Shown: one piece after another, positions 11,661 to 22,094 of the stretch
Layout: each line of letters begins with the position of its first letter
Numbering within the stretch: position 1 is the stretch's first letter
Source: Pogonophryne albipinna
Taxonomy: Eukaryota; Chordata; Actinopteri; Perciformes; Artedidraconidae
Assembly (NCBI GenBank): GCA_028583405.1
Contig: CM053249.1
Span: 36,426,485 to 36,490,484, forward strand
DNA length: 64,000 nucleotides
Direction: 5' to 3'
Notes under the pieces: generated by a model
Seen by the model: only the letters and a program-made list of their open reading frames with translations
Told to the model about the DNA's origin: nothing
The model's database searches: none
Position numbers and translations under genes: made by a program

Positions 11661-12608
11661 GATAAACCGATCACTGTAAATGAAACGCGGAGAGAAGCAG
11701 CAGTGCAAATCGTTAAGTCTATTACCTTGTATGCACTACGACACTAACTTGGTAAAATGTAATATGTTTTTTTTTTATGAAAATGTGTTTTCAATTAAAC
11801 AACCATTACAAAATGAAAATGTGTTTTATTTATTTTTGCTTTCATATATAGTAATAGTATTGTAAACGAAACATTTAAAGTGTATCATGTGCTCTCATTG
11901 TATGCTCTGTTTTTGACACAAAGATGCATTACATCTAAAAAAAAAAAAACAGAGCATACAATACTATGTAATAGACTTAACGATTTGCACTGCTGCTTCT
12001 CTCCGCGTTTCATTTACAGTGATCGGTTTATCGTTCAATTCCCATACTCTACCCGCCTTAAGAGACACTATTTTCGGATACAATTTCTCCATTTTCAACC
12101 CTTTCCTCTGGTTCTCCCAAAAAGATAACGTAGAGACTTTTTCTGACTCTGGATGAATGTAAGGGGGGTTGTCAGGGGGCTCTACCTGCCTTAAGAGACA
12201 CTATTTTCGGATATATTTGATCCATTTTCACCCTTTTCTCTGGTTCTTCCAAAAGTTAACTTACACTATTTCTGACTCTGGAGGAATGTAACGGGAGTTA
12301 TCAGGGGAATATATCGCCTTAAGAGACACTATTTTCGGATACATTTATCCAATTCAGTGAAACAAGGCAGTTTTGAACATTTGACAGATTTATGCTTAAT
12401 TCTCTCAAAAAGATACTGAAAGATACACTTTTATGTTTAAAAGCTGACCACTACCATGAGATTTCGTCAAGCATCTGACTCTTAAAGGCAGTTTGTCATT
12501 TTGAGGCTATTTCAGTGAAACAAGGCTGTTTTGAACATTTGACAGATTTATGCTTAATTCTCTCAAAAGGTTACCGAAAGATACACTTTTCTTTTTAAAA
12601 AGCTGTCC

Positions 12609-12731
12609 ACTACCATGAAAGTACTGGAGACTGCCCCTGTCTTGTCACATAGATTATACTATCTGTGTCGTAGTAGAAAACTCTGTGCTGTAATTTCTCC
12701 AATTCACTGTACAGTTTCAGCCAGTTTGTGA
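12609..12731 (-). pseudogene. DNA polymerase B motif C fossil, copy 3 (right palindrome arm)
   Basis: This is the mirror partner of copy 2, read on the minus strand. YYDTDS lies at 12658-12675 with both aspartates intact, preceded by LKLYSELEKLQHRV and followed by IIYVTRQG. Confidence 0.72.
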
Positions 12732-13000
12732 TTTTGACGCTATTTCAGTGAAACAAGGCTGTTTTGAACATTTGACAGATTTATGCTTAAATTCTCTCAG
12801 AAAGTTACTGAAAGATACACTTTTGTGTTTAAAAGCTGACCACTACCATGAAGTACTCTGTTTGAGTAGATTTCGTTAGGATTCTGTCTCTTAATGGCAG
12901 TTTGTGATTTTGAGGCTATTTCAGTGAAGGCCGTTTTGAACATTTGACAGATTAATGCTTAATTTTCTCAAAAAGTTACCGAAAGATACACTTTTCTTTT

Positions 13001-14000
13001 NNNNNNNNNNNNNNNNNNNNNNNNNNNNNNNNNNNNNNNNNNNNNNNNNNNNNNNNNNNNNNNNNNNNNNNNNNNNNNNNNNNNNNNNNNNNNNNNNNNN
13101 NNNNNNNNNNNNNNNNNNNNNNNNNNNNNNNNNNNNNNNNNNNNNNNNNNNNNNNNNNNNNNNNNNNNNNNNNNNNNNNNNNNNNNNNNNNNNNNNNNNN
13201 NNNNNNNNNNNNNNNNNNNNNNNNNNNNNNNNNNNNNNNNNNNNNNNNNNNNNNNNNNNNNNNNNNNNNNNNNNNNNNNNNNNNNNNNNNNNNNNNNNNN
13301 NNNNNNNNNNNNNNNNNNNNNNNNNNNNNNNNNNNNNNNNNNNNNNNNNNNNNNNNNNNNNNNNNNNNNNNNNNNNNNNNNNNNNNNNNNNNNNNNNNNN
13401 NNNNNNNNNNNNNNNNNNNNNNNNNNNNNNNNNNNNNNNNNNNNNNNNNNNNNNNNNNNNNNNNNNNNNNNNNNNNNNNNNNNNNNNNNNNNNNNNNNNN
13501 NNNNNNNNNNNNNNNNNNNNNNNNNNNNNNNNNNNNNNNNNNNNNNNNNNNNNNNNNNNNNNNNNNNNNNNNNNNNNNNNNNNNNNNNNNNNNNNNNNNN
13601 NNNNNNNNNNNNNNNNNNNNNNNNNNNNNNNNNNNNNNNNNNNNNNNNNNNNNNNNNNNNNNNNNNNNNNNNNNNNNNNNNNNNNNNNNNNNNNNNNNNN
13701 NNNNNNNNNNNNNNNNNNNNNNNNNNNNNNNNNNNNNNNNNNNNNNNNNNNNNNNNNNNNNNNNNNNNNNNNNNNNNNNNNNNNNNNNNNNNNNNNNNNN
13801 NNNNNNNNNNNNNNNNNNNNNNNNNNNNNNNNNNNNNNNNNNNNNNNNNNNNNNNNNNNNNNNNNNNNNNNNNNNNNNNNNNNNNNNNNNNNNNNNNNNN
13901 NNNNNNNNNNNNNNNNNNNNNNNNNNNNNNNNNNNNNNNNNNNNNNNNNNNNNNNNNNNNNNNNNNNNNNNNNNNNNNNNNNNNNNNNNNNNNNNNNNNN
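13001..14000. other. Assembly gap (1,000 N)
   Basis: The run is exactly 1,000 N, which usually denotes a scaffold gap of assigned rather than measured length. It begins inside the right arm of the palindrome and ends inside LINE coding sequence. Long frames of X across it are meaningless. Confidence 0.98.
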
Positions 14001-14562
14001 GCCTATCACAGCGCACTGAGATTTGTCACTAACTGTAAAGCACTTACTCATCAGCACTGTAGCCTGTATGCCATGGCAGGTTTGCCATCACTTACTGTAA
14101 AGAGGCTCAGTCATTGGTACATGTTTATTTATAAAGCTTTGTTGGGTAAACTCCCGTATTATATCTGTTCTCTGATAACACAGAGAGTTGCAAGCAGCTA
14201 TTGTCTGAGATCGCATGATGTAGTATTGTTAGATGTGCCAAGAGCAAGGACTGTCTTAGGTAAGACAGCTTTTATGTGCGCAGCTCCACTTGCTTGGAAC
14301 AATCTTCAGCAAGAATTGAAACTGAGCAATTTTATTCCTCTGAATGTTTTTAAAGCAAGTCTAAGTGAAATGCTCTTTGAAACTATGGGTATTTGTAAAT
14401 GTTGATAAGTATGTAAATGTAGCTTGTAAATATGTTGTATGATATCCTCTATTGTTTTATGTTGTTTCATGTGGAACCTATTGCTGCAGGTCTCCCTTGA
14501 AAAAGAGATCTATGATCTCAAGGGACAATCTGGATAAATAAAGGTTTGAAATGAAATGAAAT
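14001..14562 (+). pseudogene. LINE C-terminus and 3' UTR, downstream half of the split copy
   Basis: The first complete codons read AYHSALRFVTNCKALTHQHC, the segment that follows LDYGD-x-(V/I) in this LINE group; compare LDPLYHAALRYI in the minus-strand LINE near 43.8 kb. The frame is open to the stop at 14403-14405 and includes LPSLTVKRLSHWYMFIYKAL and APLAWNNLQQELKL. The 3' UTR contains a self-complementary CTCCCTTGAAAAAGAGAT...ATCTCAAGGGA, then AATAAAGG and an (AAATG)n-type tail ending near 14562. Strand, frame openness and position fit the upstream half at 690-1610. Confidence 0.85.
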
Positions 14563-15290
14563 AATTGCAAGTTGTGTATGGACTAGTGTTCAATTTGTGA
14601 ATGTTGCCGTATTTCAGTTAGCTTTTTACTAAGAAGAGTAGGACTGTATTTAATTGCTGATATGATGGCAACCTAGTTATTAAAAAATGTTTGAACAACC
14701 AGTGTGAAGTAGGCCATGCAATAGTTATACCCTGCCTTGAGTTGTATTGATTATCTCTTAGAAAAGATGGATTTTATGGGCAGGTGGACTCCAGCTTTGA
14801 ATACAGGAAACATTTCCTGGTCAGTGTACATGCATAGAGTCACAGTCGGATGTCATGTGGTGTCATCCACACAGAGGCATATTTACTTTCCTAAGATTTA
14901 TTTTCCACAGTGGACATGGTCGACATGCCATGTTCTACTTGACAAACGCTGGTTTAATGGGCTGAGAGGCCCTGCTGGGGGGTCACTATTCTACTTGAAT
15001 GGAAACATGAAACTATAGAAAAAATGTGTTGATAATGCTGCATATGTTATTATATAAAGGCCTTTCATAAGTATTTTTATCTTTTAGTTTGAGAAATAAG
15101 CGTACAAGTACATTTTAGCTAAATGTCAACATCAGTGAGTGAAAGTGATCCAACCTCACGTGAAAACTTCAGAGGAATCCCTGCATATCCCATATCCCTG
15201 AAATTAATGCTTATTAACACATTATTCTGGTAATTAAATGTATTAGGTCTGCCTACCCACAGAAGACGTATTGACAATAACCAGAGGTGG
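14563..15290. other. No gene recognised
   Basis: AT-rich sequence with no open frame of note and no repeat I can name. Confidence 0.4.
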
Positions 15291-15466
15291 GAGAAGTACT
15301 TAGATCTTATACTTGAGCGAAAGTAGAAGTACCAGAGTGTAGGAATATTCTGTTACAAGTAAAAGTCCTGCATTCAAAATGTTACTCAAGTAAAAGTAGA
15401 AAAGTATTATCATCAAAATATAGTTAAAGTAGGCTACCAAAAGTAAAAGTAATGTCCGGTAATAAT
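15291..15466. repeat. Dispersed teleost repeat with AAGTA-rich body
   Basis: This starts CCAGAGGTGGGAGAAGTACT and continues with many AGTAAAAGTA-like words. It matches a repeat widespread in fish introns and intergenic DNA, though I cannot assign the class with certainty. Only one end is visible. Confidence 0.55.
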
Positions 15467-15760
15467 TAGGGATGCTCCGATCGATTGCCGCTGATCATTA
15501 TCGGCCGATATTCACTCTCAATAGTTTGATCGGTGCTCTCTATAAAGGCCGATCAGGAGAGCTGGATCTGATCGATATGGACATAAACGCGAGTGAAGTG
15601 TAACCGGACGCGAGAGAGAGATCAGATCAGCTGCTGAGTCTGACGGAGACACGCAGCTCTACACGATCACCTGAAGCCCCGCCCACTGTTTAGCGATCTG
15701 CATCAGAAACTGACGGGCTGTCAGGAGGGAGAGAGAGAGGGAGAGAGGAAAAAGAGAGGC
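15467..15760. mobile_element. hAT-like element end (TAGGGATGCTCCGATC)
   Basis: TAGGGATGCTCCGATC followed by repeated GATC/CCGAT words (ATCGGCCGATATTC, GATCGGTGCTC) is the terminal region of a common fish hAT family. I cannot find the opposite terminus, so this is a partial copy abutting the previous repeat. Confidence 0.5.
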
Positions 15761-16083
15761 TCCGTTTCTCCCGTGTTATTATCCAAAGTTGATGTAAACT
15801 TTTGAATAATGTACTTTATCTACTATACATAGTTTGTTTGAATGTAATAATAATGTTGTTTGTGGAAGCGCATCATTTATTGTAAAATGAATCTGAACTT
15901 TCGATCTGTTACGATTATAAACTGAAGCAATATAAAAGTTTGAGTTGAGTTTTAAACATCAGCATATCCGGTAATTACCTGCTAACGGAAACTCTGCTAC
16001 ACAATTCTTATTATTAACACACACACACAGCACCTGCATGTGTTTTTGGATGTCAACACAGACTCTACACATACTGTTCCAAG

Positions 16084-16440
16084 TACCTCGAGAAGGAATA
16101 GAGAACGGAAAAGAAAAGACACCAAAGATAAGGAGGGGAAGAACGAAATAGGGGACAGGGAAAAAGAAAAGGGAGACAGGAAATGAAAGTAGGGAAGTGT
16201 AAGTTGGAGAAGAAAATAAAAATAAAACAAATGTGAAAAGTAAAGAAAGTAATAGAAAATAATGAGAAAAGGAAAGAGCAGAGAGGAACTGACGAGTAAG
16301 AAAAGGTGAGAATATAAGGAGAGGAGAGGTGCAGAGATAAAGGGACAGGGTAATAAGGGAGAGAGAAAAACAACAAAACATGAAGAAAGAAGGGATGATT
16401 ATGAAAATTAAACAAGGGGAAAACAACTGGAGCATGGCTG
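16084..16440. repeat. Long purine-rich tract on the plus strand
   Basis: About 350 bp of mainly A and G, with few pyrimidines (GGAAAAGAAAAG, AAGGAGGGGAAGAACG and similar). The apparent 193-residue minus-strand frame across it (Phe/Leu/Ser/Pro-rich) is a composition artefact. Just upstream (about 16017-16030) is a short (AC)n. Confidence 0.75.
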
Positions 16441-18487
16441 TCACAGAGGGGGAAAGTATATATAGTTTTGCAGGCACAAACCTGGAACATTGCACATGCC
16501 GAGCCCCTGAATAACGGGAAAAAGGTCCTGGAAACACCATGCAGCACTGAGAGGAAGAGCTCGTACCATCAGGAGAATGGGATCCTTAATGAGGATCTTA
16601 ACAGTATATTTATATCAATGGCATATTCTTCTTAAATGAGGCACTTGATATGGCTCCAAGAAACACGTAATTATCTCAGTTGGTCCGCTTTCACAGTTTG
16701 GATTGTTAACCGCCTCTTATTTGTGTCATGATTCAAAATTATAAAATTCCATACTCTTACCTTTTCATTTTGATAGAAGGATGGTTGAACATGTACACTT
16801 TGCCCTGATATCCTCTCAAGTGTGTCTGTGGACTGTGTGTGTGTGTGTGTGTGTGTGGGGGGGGCATTTATCAGCCCTCTCAGTGGCTGTATGAAAAGCA
16901 ATGCTCCCTGGGAGTCGAGCTGACAGCAGTTTTCCTCGGATCGATCTGCAGCGCTGCTCCAGTTTATGACAAAAGAGTTCACGACACGGCAGTCACAAAG
17001 TCAATAGCGTGATAAATACTCCCTCCACTCGCTGCTGCCTGTCACTTTACCAGGCATTTGGCCTGACAGTTATTACTGCCGCGGTAAATCCACTGACCAG
17101 AGGGGAAGGAGGCTGGATTTATGGACCCAGGTAAACCAAGTTTACTTAATTTAAAATATATATAAACTTGGAGAGTTGCCCTATTGCAGAAACCATGGCT
17201 GTAGTTTTTCCCCTGGGAAACTTGAAAAAGAAAACAGTTTAATGCACATATGCTCCAAAGTACTGAGCTATGCATTCATGTATTTATGCAAATAAAGGAA
17301 TTATGAAGACAGCTATTAATACACCCAAATAGATTTGTAATATATCCTCCTTTTTCTTCTGTGGCAATCTAATCAGAATAACGATTAGTGAATTAAAATC
17401 AGGGATTAAAATACACGCTGTCACACACACTTGTTTGTTGTTGCCTGGACCGACTTACCCCAAACTTTCCATCACATGCTTGTCGCATTAACATGAAAAG
17501 ATCCCTCTGGTTCAATTTCCCACAAATGAGGAAATATTAGGAAATGTTTTGTACTTAGCCATATATCCTTGCTTTAGTGCTAATCCAACATGTAAATCCC
17601 TTTACAGTTAAAAGTAGCCTTATCCTCGTATATGGATGGGATCACAGTAATCAACACAGCCGATTATGCGGATTACATTTACACTGGTACATATGAATAT
17701 TTTCAATTATTCTGGTCCAAATAATACGAGTCTGGGGTGAGATTAATATTTGTTTCAATAATGACTTACAAACAGGACATCTATTGCATGTTGAGTGGCA
17801 AGTCATGGTGTTTCAGCATGACTGGTAATCCTGTTAGAGATTGGGAAACACATGAAAAGATCTCATTAAAGATTTTACTTATTGCGGGATCATCAATAAA
17901 ACGTTGGCATGGACACCCCGGCACTTTGCATCCCATCATGCAAAGTGTCTCTTAGAGGCTGTGACCCACATTGGTACTAACCTAGCACAGTTAAACTCAA
18001 TTTAAATACTGATACTTAGCCAACCAAGATGGATATACAGCAATATCTCTCCCATCTTTTTAAAGCAGCCAGGTGGAAATAAACAAATGACTGGGATTGT
18101 TGTTCCCAAACTATATACATGTTTTAATTATGTACAAACAGATATGTTCAGGTGAACAATCAATGATCTACACACTGATAAATACTATCTACCAAATAGT
18201 TGCCAACCTATAGAGCAAATGTCTAGGTCCCATAGCAAGTACTGGCAAGTACTCTCATCAACCCAAATAAATAAAGCAATATGTATGCATTATTTTAGTT
18301 ATAGCAAGCAAATTTACTTTTAAAGTACTTTTTTTTTTGTCTCACATCAAATCATCTGCTATATTCCATGCATCAAGGGGTAACATTTTTTACATCCACT
18401 TTCTTGACTTCTGCAACAAACCAGTATCACCCCCCAAACAAAGTTATAAAACTGGCAAGATACTTTTTGCTCCTAATCATATTGAAG
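16441..18487. other. Noncoding, mostly single-copy looking
   Basis: No gene, no transposon terminus and no repeat that I recognise, apart from a short (GT)n and G run at about 16835-16864. It may contain host regulatory DNA, but nothing specific supports that. Confidence 0.4.
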
Positions 18488-18923
18488 GACATCTCATTTC
18501 TCTAAATGCACATCGAGGATCGAGCGTCGAGGAGGCTCTCTGGAGGAGCTCTAACCCAGGATACACTGATGGTTCCTCCACGGCTCCTCCGCGGATGTAT
18601 TTCCGGCAACAGTGATGTTTCAAAGAGTTGTGACGCACGGCCGGACTTATCTCAGCCAATGACAGCTCTGCATGCATCCCCTGGATATTATTTTAGAAAC
18701 TGCTTTCATCGCGTCGCGATGTTTCCAGAGAGAACAGCTGTGAGGTCCGTGCAGAAAGCAGAGCAGTGTGTATAATATATATCACTCAGTATAACAGGCC
18801 TACTCTCTTTATTTGCTTTAGTTTAGTAGATATCTACAAACAAAGAGTCGATATTTTTCTAAGACCATTTAGTGCTTCACATAATAAAATACACAACGGC
18901 TGTAGCCTGATTATGCTTTAGGA

Positions 18924-20281
18924 GCTGTAGGCAGGGGCGGACTGGGACTACAAATCAGCCCGGGACTCTCGACCGGCCCACTTCGGTACCGCCGGCCCAC
19001 CGCGGTGGTAGTGACTTACCGCAGAGGTAGACATTAAGGGTAAAATGCTACTGGCATTATATTATCACTGGCCCCACCATTGTAACCACTGGCCTGGAGC
19101 ATTCGTCCAAAACAAAAAATTAACACATTTGTTGCAATAGTAATGTATGCACTAACTACATTACTACATGTACTACAACATTTGAATCATTAGTTCTTCC
19201 TCATTTTCCTCAATTGTTCATATTTGGTTTATTAAAATAATGATATTGTGGTCATTGTTAAAAAATGTCTGCTATTATTATGAGTATTATTATAATGCGC
19301 TTTCTGCCTTCCTGTCATTAGGAGTTAGCCATGTAATGGCTATGTAATTGATTTGATTAGAACCTTATTATCCTAAACTGATGGGACATTTCCCTATAGC
19401 CAATACCTTTATATTGTCTACTCTTTACTTACTTGTCAGCATAGGTCGGCATTGATGTACAGAGCCGACAGAAGACCTTGTTTATATTGGCATCATATTG
19501 AGAGGTACAGCCAGTGACGCGTCCTAAAACCAGGAAGTAAGCTGCTGGTTCCCTCGACAAAAAGCAATGGGATTTCTCCACAGGGTTTTGGAAAATAGCT
19601 GGAAATAAGGTCTGTGGAAAACAAACCTGTTTGATAAATGCACATTTTGTTCAGCCGGATAATCTCCACATGTCTACCCTACTTTTATAATTTTCGAATT
19701 ATAAATCTAATCGATAAAGGGTTTAGGACGCGTCACTGCACCACTAGAAGCCAACTCCATCGATCAAGCTGAAACTTTCTCTCCCTCTTCTTCTCATGCT
19801 CCCTGTCACTCTCCTTTAACTCCTCCGGTGACTTTCTTTTATTTGAAGATTGTTTTTTGCCCGGCGCTTGGCCGGTTACCGCTAGTCTGTAGTGAAGGAG
19901 CGCGCTCCCGCTCACGGGAGCCTGCTCGCGCTGCGCTCCGCAGCAAACAGCTGTTTGCTTTTCACCCAACAACGACAACCGACTCACGGAACGCTATGTT
20001 GTAGCGTTGATAAACGAAACAATTTAACAACATTGCTAGTCAAAATACCAATACGACAGGACAATTATTTTAAAGCAATATTTTTAGTGGCCCGAGCGGG
20101 CAAGTGGAAAGTACGTTATGCCCGGGGTGTCTAAATAGTGGTTCCGGGCCAGCGGGCCATTTATAATGTCGAGCCCTGCCGGTTACCGGCCGGCCCACAT
20201 CGTCCGACCGGCCCACTTCAGTACCGGCCCATCGGGATTCGTCCCGAACGTCCCGATGGCCAGTCCGCCCCTGGCTGTAGG
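18924..20281. mobile_element. Non-autonomous hAT element with 8-bp duplication GCTGTAGG
   Basis: The element spans 18932-20273 (1,342 bp). It begins CAGGGGCGGACTGGGACTAC and ends CCAGTCCGCCCCTG, so the termini are inverted. Direct repeats GCTGTAGG at 18924-18931 and 20274-20281 are a perfect hAT-type duplication. GC-rich subterminal blocks of GGCCCAC/CCGGCCC words occur at both ends. A minus-strand frame at 19733-19987 (KRKSPEELKESDREHEKKRE then RKFQLDRW) may be a remnant of the N-terminal exon of a hAT transposase, with low confidence. Confidence 0.93.
19512..19738. mobile_element. Miniature inverted-repeat element inside the hAT
   Basis: The left end is CAGTGACGCGTCCTAAAACC, and the right end GGTTTAGGACGCGTCACTG is its near-perfect inverse. 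Length is about 227 bp with no coding capacity. I could not find a convincing target duplication. Confidence 0.75.
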
Positions 20282-20305
20282 TGTGTGTGTGTGTGTGTGT
20301 GTGCG
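20281..20305. repeat. Short (GT)n
   Basis: A short GT run immediately after the right hAT duplication. Confidence 0.9.
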
Positions 20306-20500
20306 TAGATGTGGCGGACAGACAGGTGTCAGTTGGTTTGGTGTCCTATGCTTACTTTTAATATTTCAATTTCAATTCCCCATTTCAGCGACCAGAGAGG
20401 GGGGGGGGGAATATATCCAGTCTCTGATTGTGTTACGTTATTATGAGAGTGCTCTCATACTTGTTTGATTCTGAAAATGTATATATATTTATATATACAA

Positions 20501-20542
<42 letters not shown>
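20501..20542. repeat. (GT)n microsatellite
   Basis: About 20 GT units, preceded by an AT-rich TATATATTTATATATA stretch. Confidence 0.95.
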
Positions 20543-20544
<2 letters not shown>

Positions 20545-20847
20545 GCATCTATAGCCTGTTGTTGTCTCATTATACCGCACTGTGAATGAATTAAAAGTAA
20601 ATATATAAGTGGTCATGAACACATCTGTCCATCAGACAGAGGGCTGCTGTGCCTCCTGTCATCATTAATGGACGTCTCTTTAAAATGACCGCTCAGAGGA
20701 GAGGAGTTCTCATTTCTCTAACGGCCTGCTGCTTCCCCTCCTCTCTCCTCGGTTCCCCTCCTCAGTCCTCCGCTCGCATCTCCTATGGGTGGGACTAAGA
20801 CACAAGGATAGGAGTCGAGGAGGGGAAATAGAGAAATGAGAAACCTT

Positions 20848-22094
20848 CATGGTGAAGACGACCTGGTGAAGTTCAAACAGAGCATCAGAATGGCGAAGAA
20901 AGGTGATTTAAGTGACTTTGAACGTGGCATGGTGGTGCCAGACGGGCTGGTCTGAGTATTTCACAAACTGCTGATCTTCTGGGGTTTTCACGCACAACCA
21001 TCTCTATTGTTTACAGGGAATGGTCCGAAAGGGAGAAAATGCCTTGTTGATGCCAGAGGTCAGAGGAGAATGGCCAGACTGGTTCAAGATGATAGAAAGG
21101 GAACCGTAACTAAAACAACCACTGGTTACAACCAAGGTATGCAGAAAACCCTCTCTGAACACACAACACTTGGAACCCTGAAGCAGACGGGCTACAGCAG
21201 CAGAAGACCCCACCGGGTGCCCCTCCTGTCAGATAAGAACAGGAAACTGAGGCTACTATTCGCACAGGCTCACTAAAACTGGACAATAGAAGATTGTAAA
21301 AATGTTGCCTGGTCTGATGAGTCTCGATTTCTGCTGCGACATTCGGACGGTAAGCATGGATCCATCCTGCCTTGTACCAACGGCTGGGGGTGGGGGTGTA
21401 ATTACATTGCATCACATGTCACTTGTTAGACGCTTTTATCCAAAGTGACTAACATACTCAATACTGAGGGCAATCCCCACAGGAGCAATTTGGGGTGAAG
21501 TGTCCCAGGGACACATCGACATGCTGACTGCAGTGGGGTTTGGACCTGTGCTCCCCTGATCCCAACACCAACGCACAATCCACTGCACCACACGCCTCCC
21601 TCGGTAATGGTGTGAGGGATATTTTATTGGCATACTCTGAGCCCCTCAGTACTAATTTAGCATGGTTTAAAGACCACAGCCTACCTGAGTGTTGTTGCTG
21701 ACCATGTCCATCCCTTTATGACCACAGTGTTCCCATCTTCTGATGCTCCTTCCAGCAGGATAACGTGTCTCAAAGCTCAAATCATCTCCAACTGGTTTCT
21801 TGAACATGACGATGAGTTCACTGAACTCAAATGGCCTCCACCGTCACCACATCTCAATCCTATAGAGCACCTTTGGGATGTGGTGGAACCAGAGATTCAC
21901 ATCATGGATGTGCAGCTGACAAACCTGCAGCAGCTGTGTGATGCTATCATGTCAATACGGACCAGAATCTCTCAGGAATGTTTCCAGCACCTTGTTGAGT
22001 TTATGCCACGAAGAATTGAAGCAGTTCTGAAGGCAGACGGGGGATCAAGTCTGGTACCAGCAAGGTGGGCATAATAAAGTGGCCGGTGAATGTA
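20848..22094 (+). pseudogene. Tc1-like transposon, degraded, with SINE insertion
   Basis: The frame starts at about 20890 (MAKKGDLSDFERGMVV) with the N-terminal helix-turn-helix region. Later pieces are SGFSRTTI-like (frameshifted), GYSSRRPHRVPLLSDKNRKL, WSDESRFLLRHSDG (first catalytic Asp), a QQDN block (second Asp) and PSPHLNPIEHLWDVVEPEI (catalytic Glu in NPIE). Stops and frameshifts separate them, part of the segment after the first Asp is missing, and a SINE sits in the middle. The right terminal repeat AATAAAGTGGCCGGTGAATG lies at 22073-22092. I do not find the left terminal repeat; the copy begins abruptly at about 20848. It is an inactive DD34E-type relic. Confidence 0.92.
21403..21603 (-). 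mobile_element. tRNA-derived SINE inserted in the Tc1 element
   Basis: On the minus strand it begins GCGTGTGGTGCAGTGGATTG (A-box-like GTGGTGCAGTGG). It includes a B-box-like GGTCCAAACCCC, then GACACTTCACCCCAAATTGC, and ends GGATAAAAGCGTCTAACAAG and a short ATG-rich tail. The Tc1 sequence GGTGTAATGGTGTG is interrupted, with GTAAT repeated at 21398-21402 and 21604-21608 as a target duplication. Confidence 0.8.

Larger units (their letters stand above)
10695..12999. repeat. Large palindrome, arms of about 1 kb, 242-bp spacer
   Basis: The left arm ends GTTAAGTCTATTAC (11712-11725) and the right arm begins GTAATAGACTTAAC (11968-11981), so the axis is at 11846.5. Mirror positions match throughout: 11636-11657 pairs with 12037-12058, and the polymerase fossil at 11018 pairs with 12675. 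The last bases before the gap (12980-12999) pair with about 10694-10713. Over a 285-bp stretch compared base by base I saw only a handful of differences. The spacer (11726-11967) is AT-rich with poly(T) and poly(A) runs. The right arm is truncated by the gap, so the true arm may be longer. Confidence 0.93.
18490..20847. mobile_element. DNA element with TCTCATTTCTCTA inverted ends
   Basis: TCTCATTTCTCTA near 18491, followed by a GAGGAGG-rich stretch, is matched in inverse by CGAGGAGGGGAAATAGAGAAATGAGA ending near 20845. A second inner copy of TTCTCATTTCTCTA at about 20709 makes a hairpin with the right end. The outer ends define an element of about 2.36 kb that contains a nested 1.34-kb hAT. 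I see no target duplication, so the superfamily is unknown. Confidence 0.5.

Noticed and set aside
12921..14057. Very long reading frames across 12.9-14.06 kb on both strands
   Set aside because: They consist almost entirely of N bases and carry no information.
15959..16547. Overlapping Phe/Leu/Ser/Pro-rich minus-strand frames resembling membrane proteins
   Set aside because: They arise from a long purine-rich tract read in the pyrimidine sense; two frames are open at once and there is no similarity or start context.
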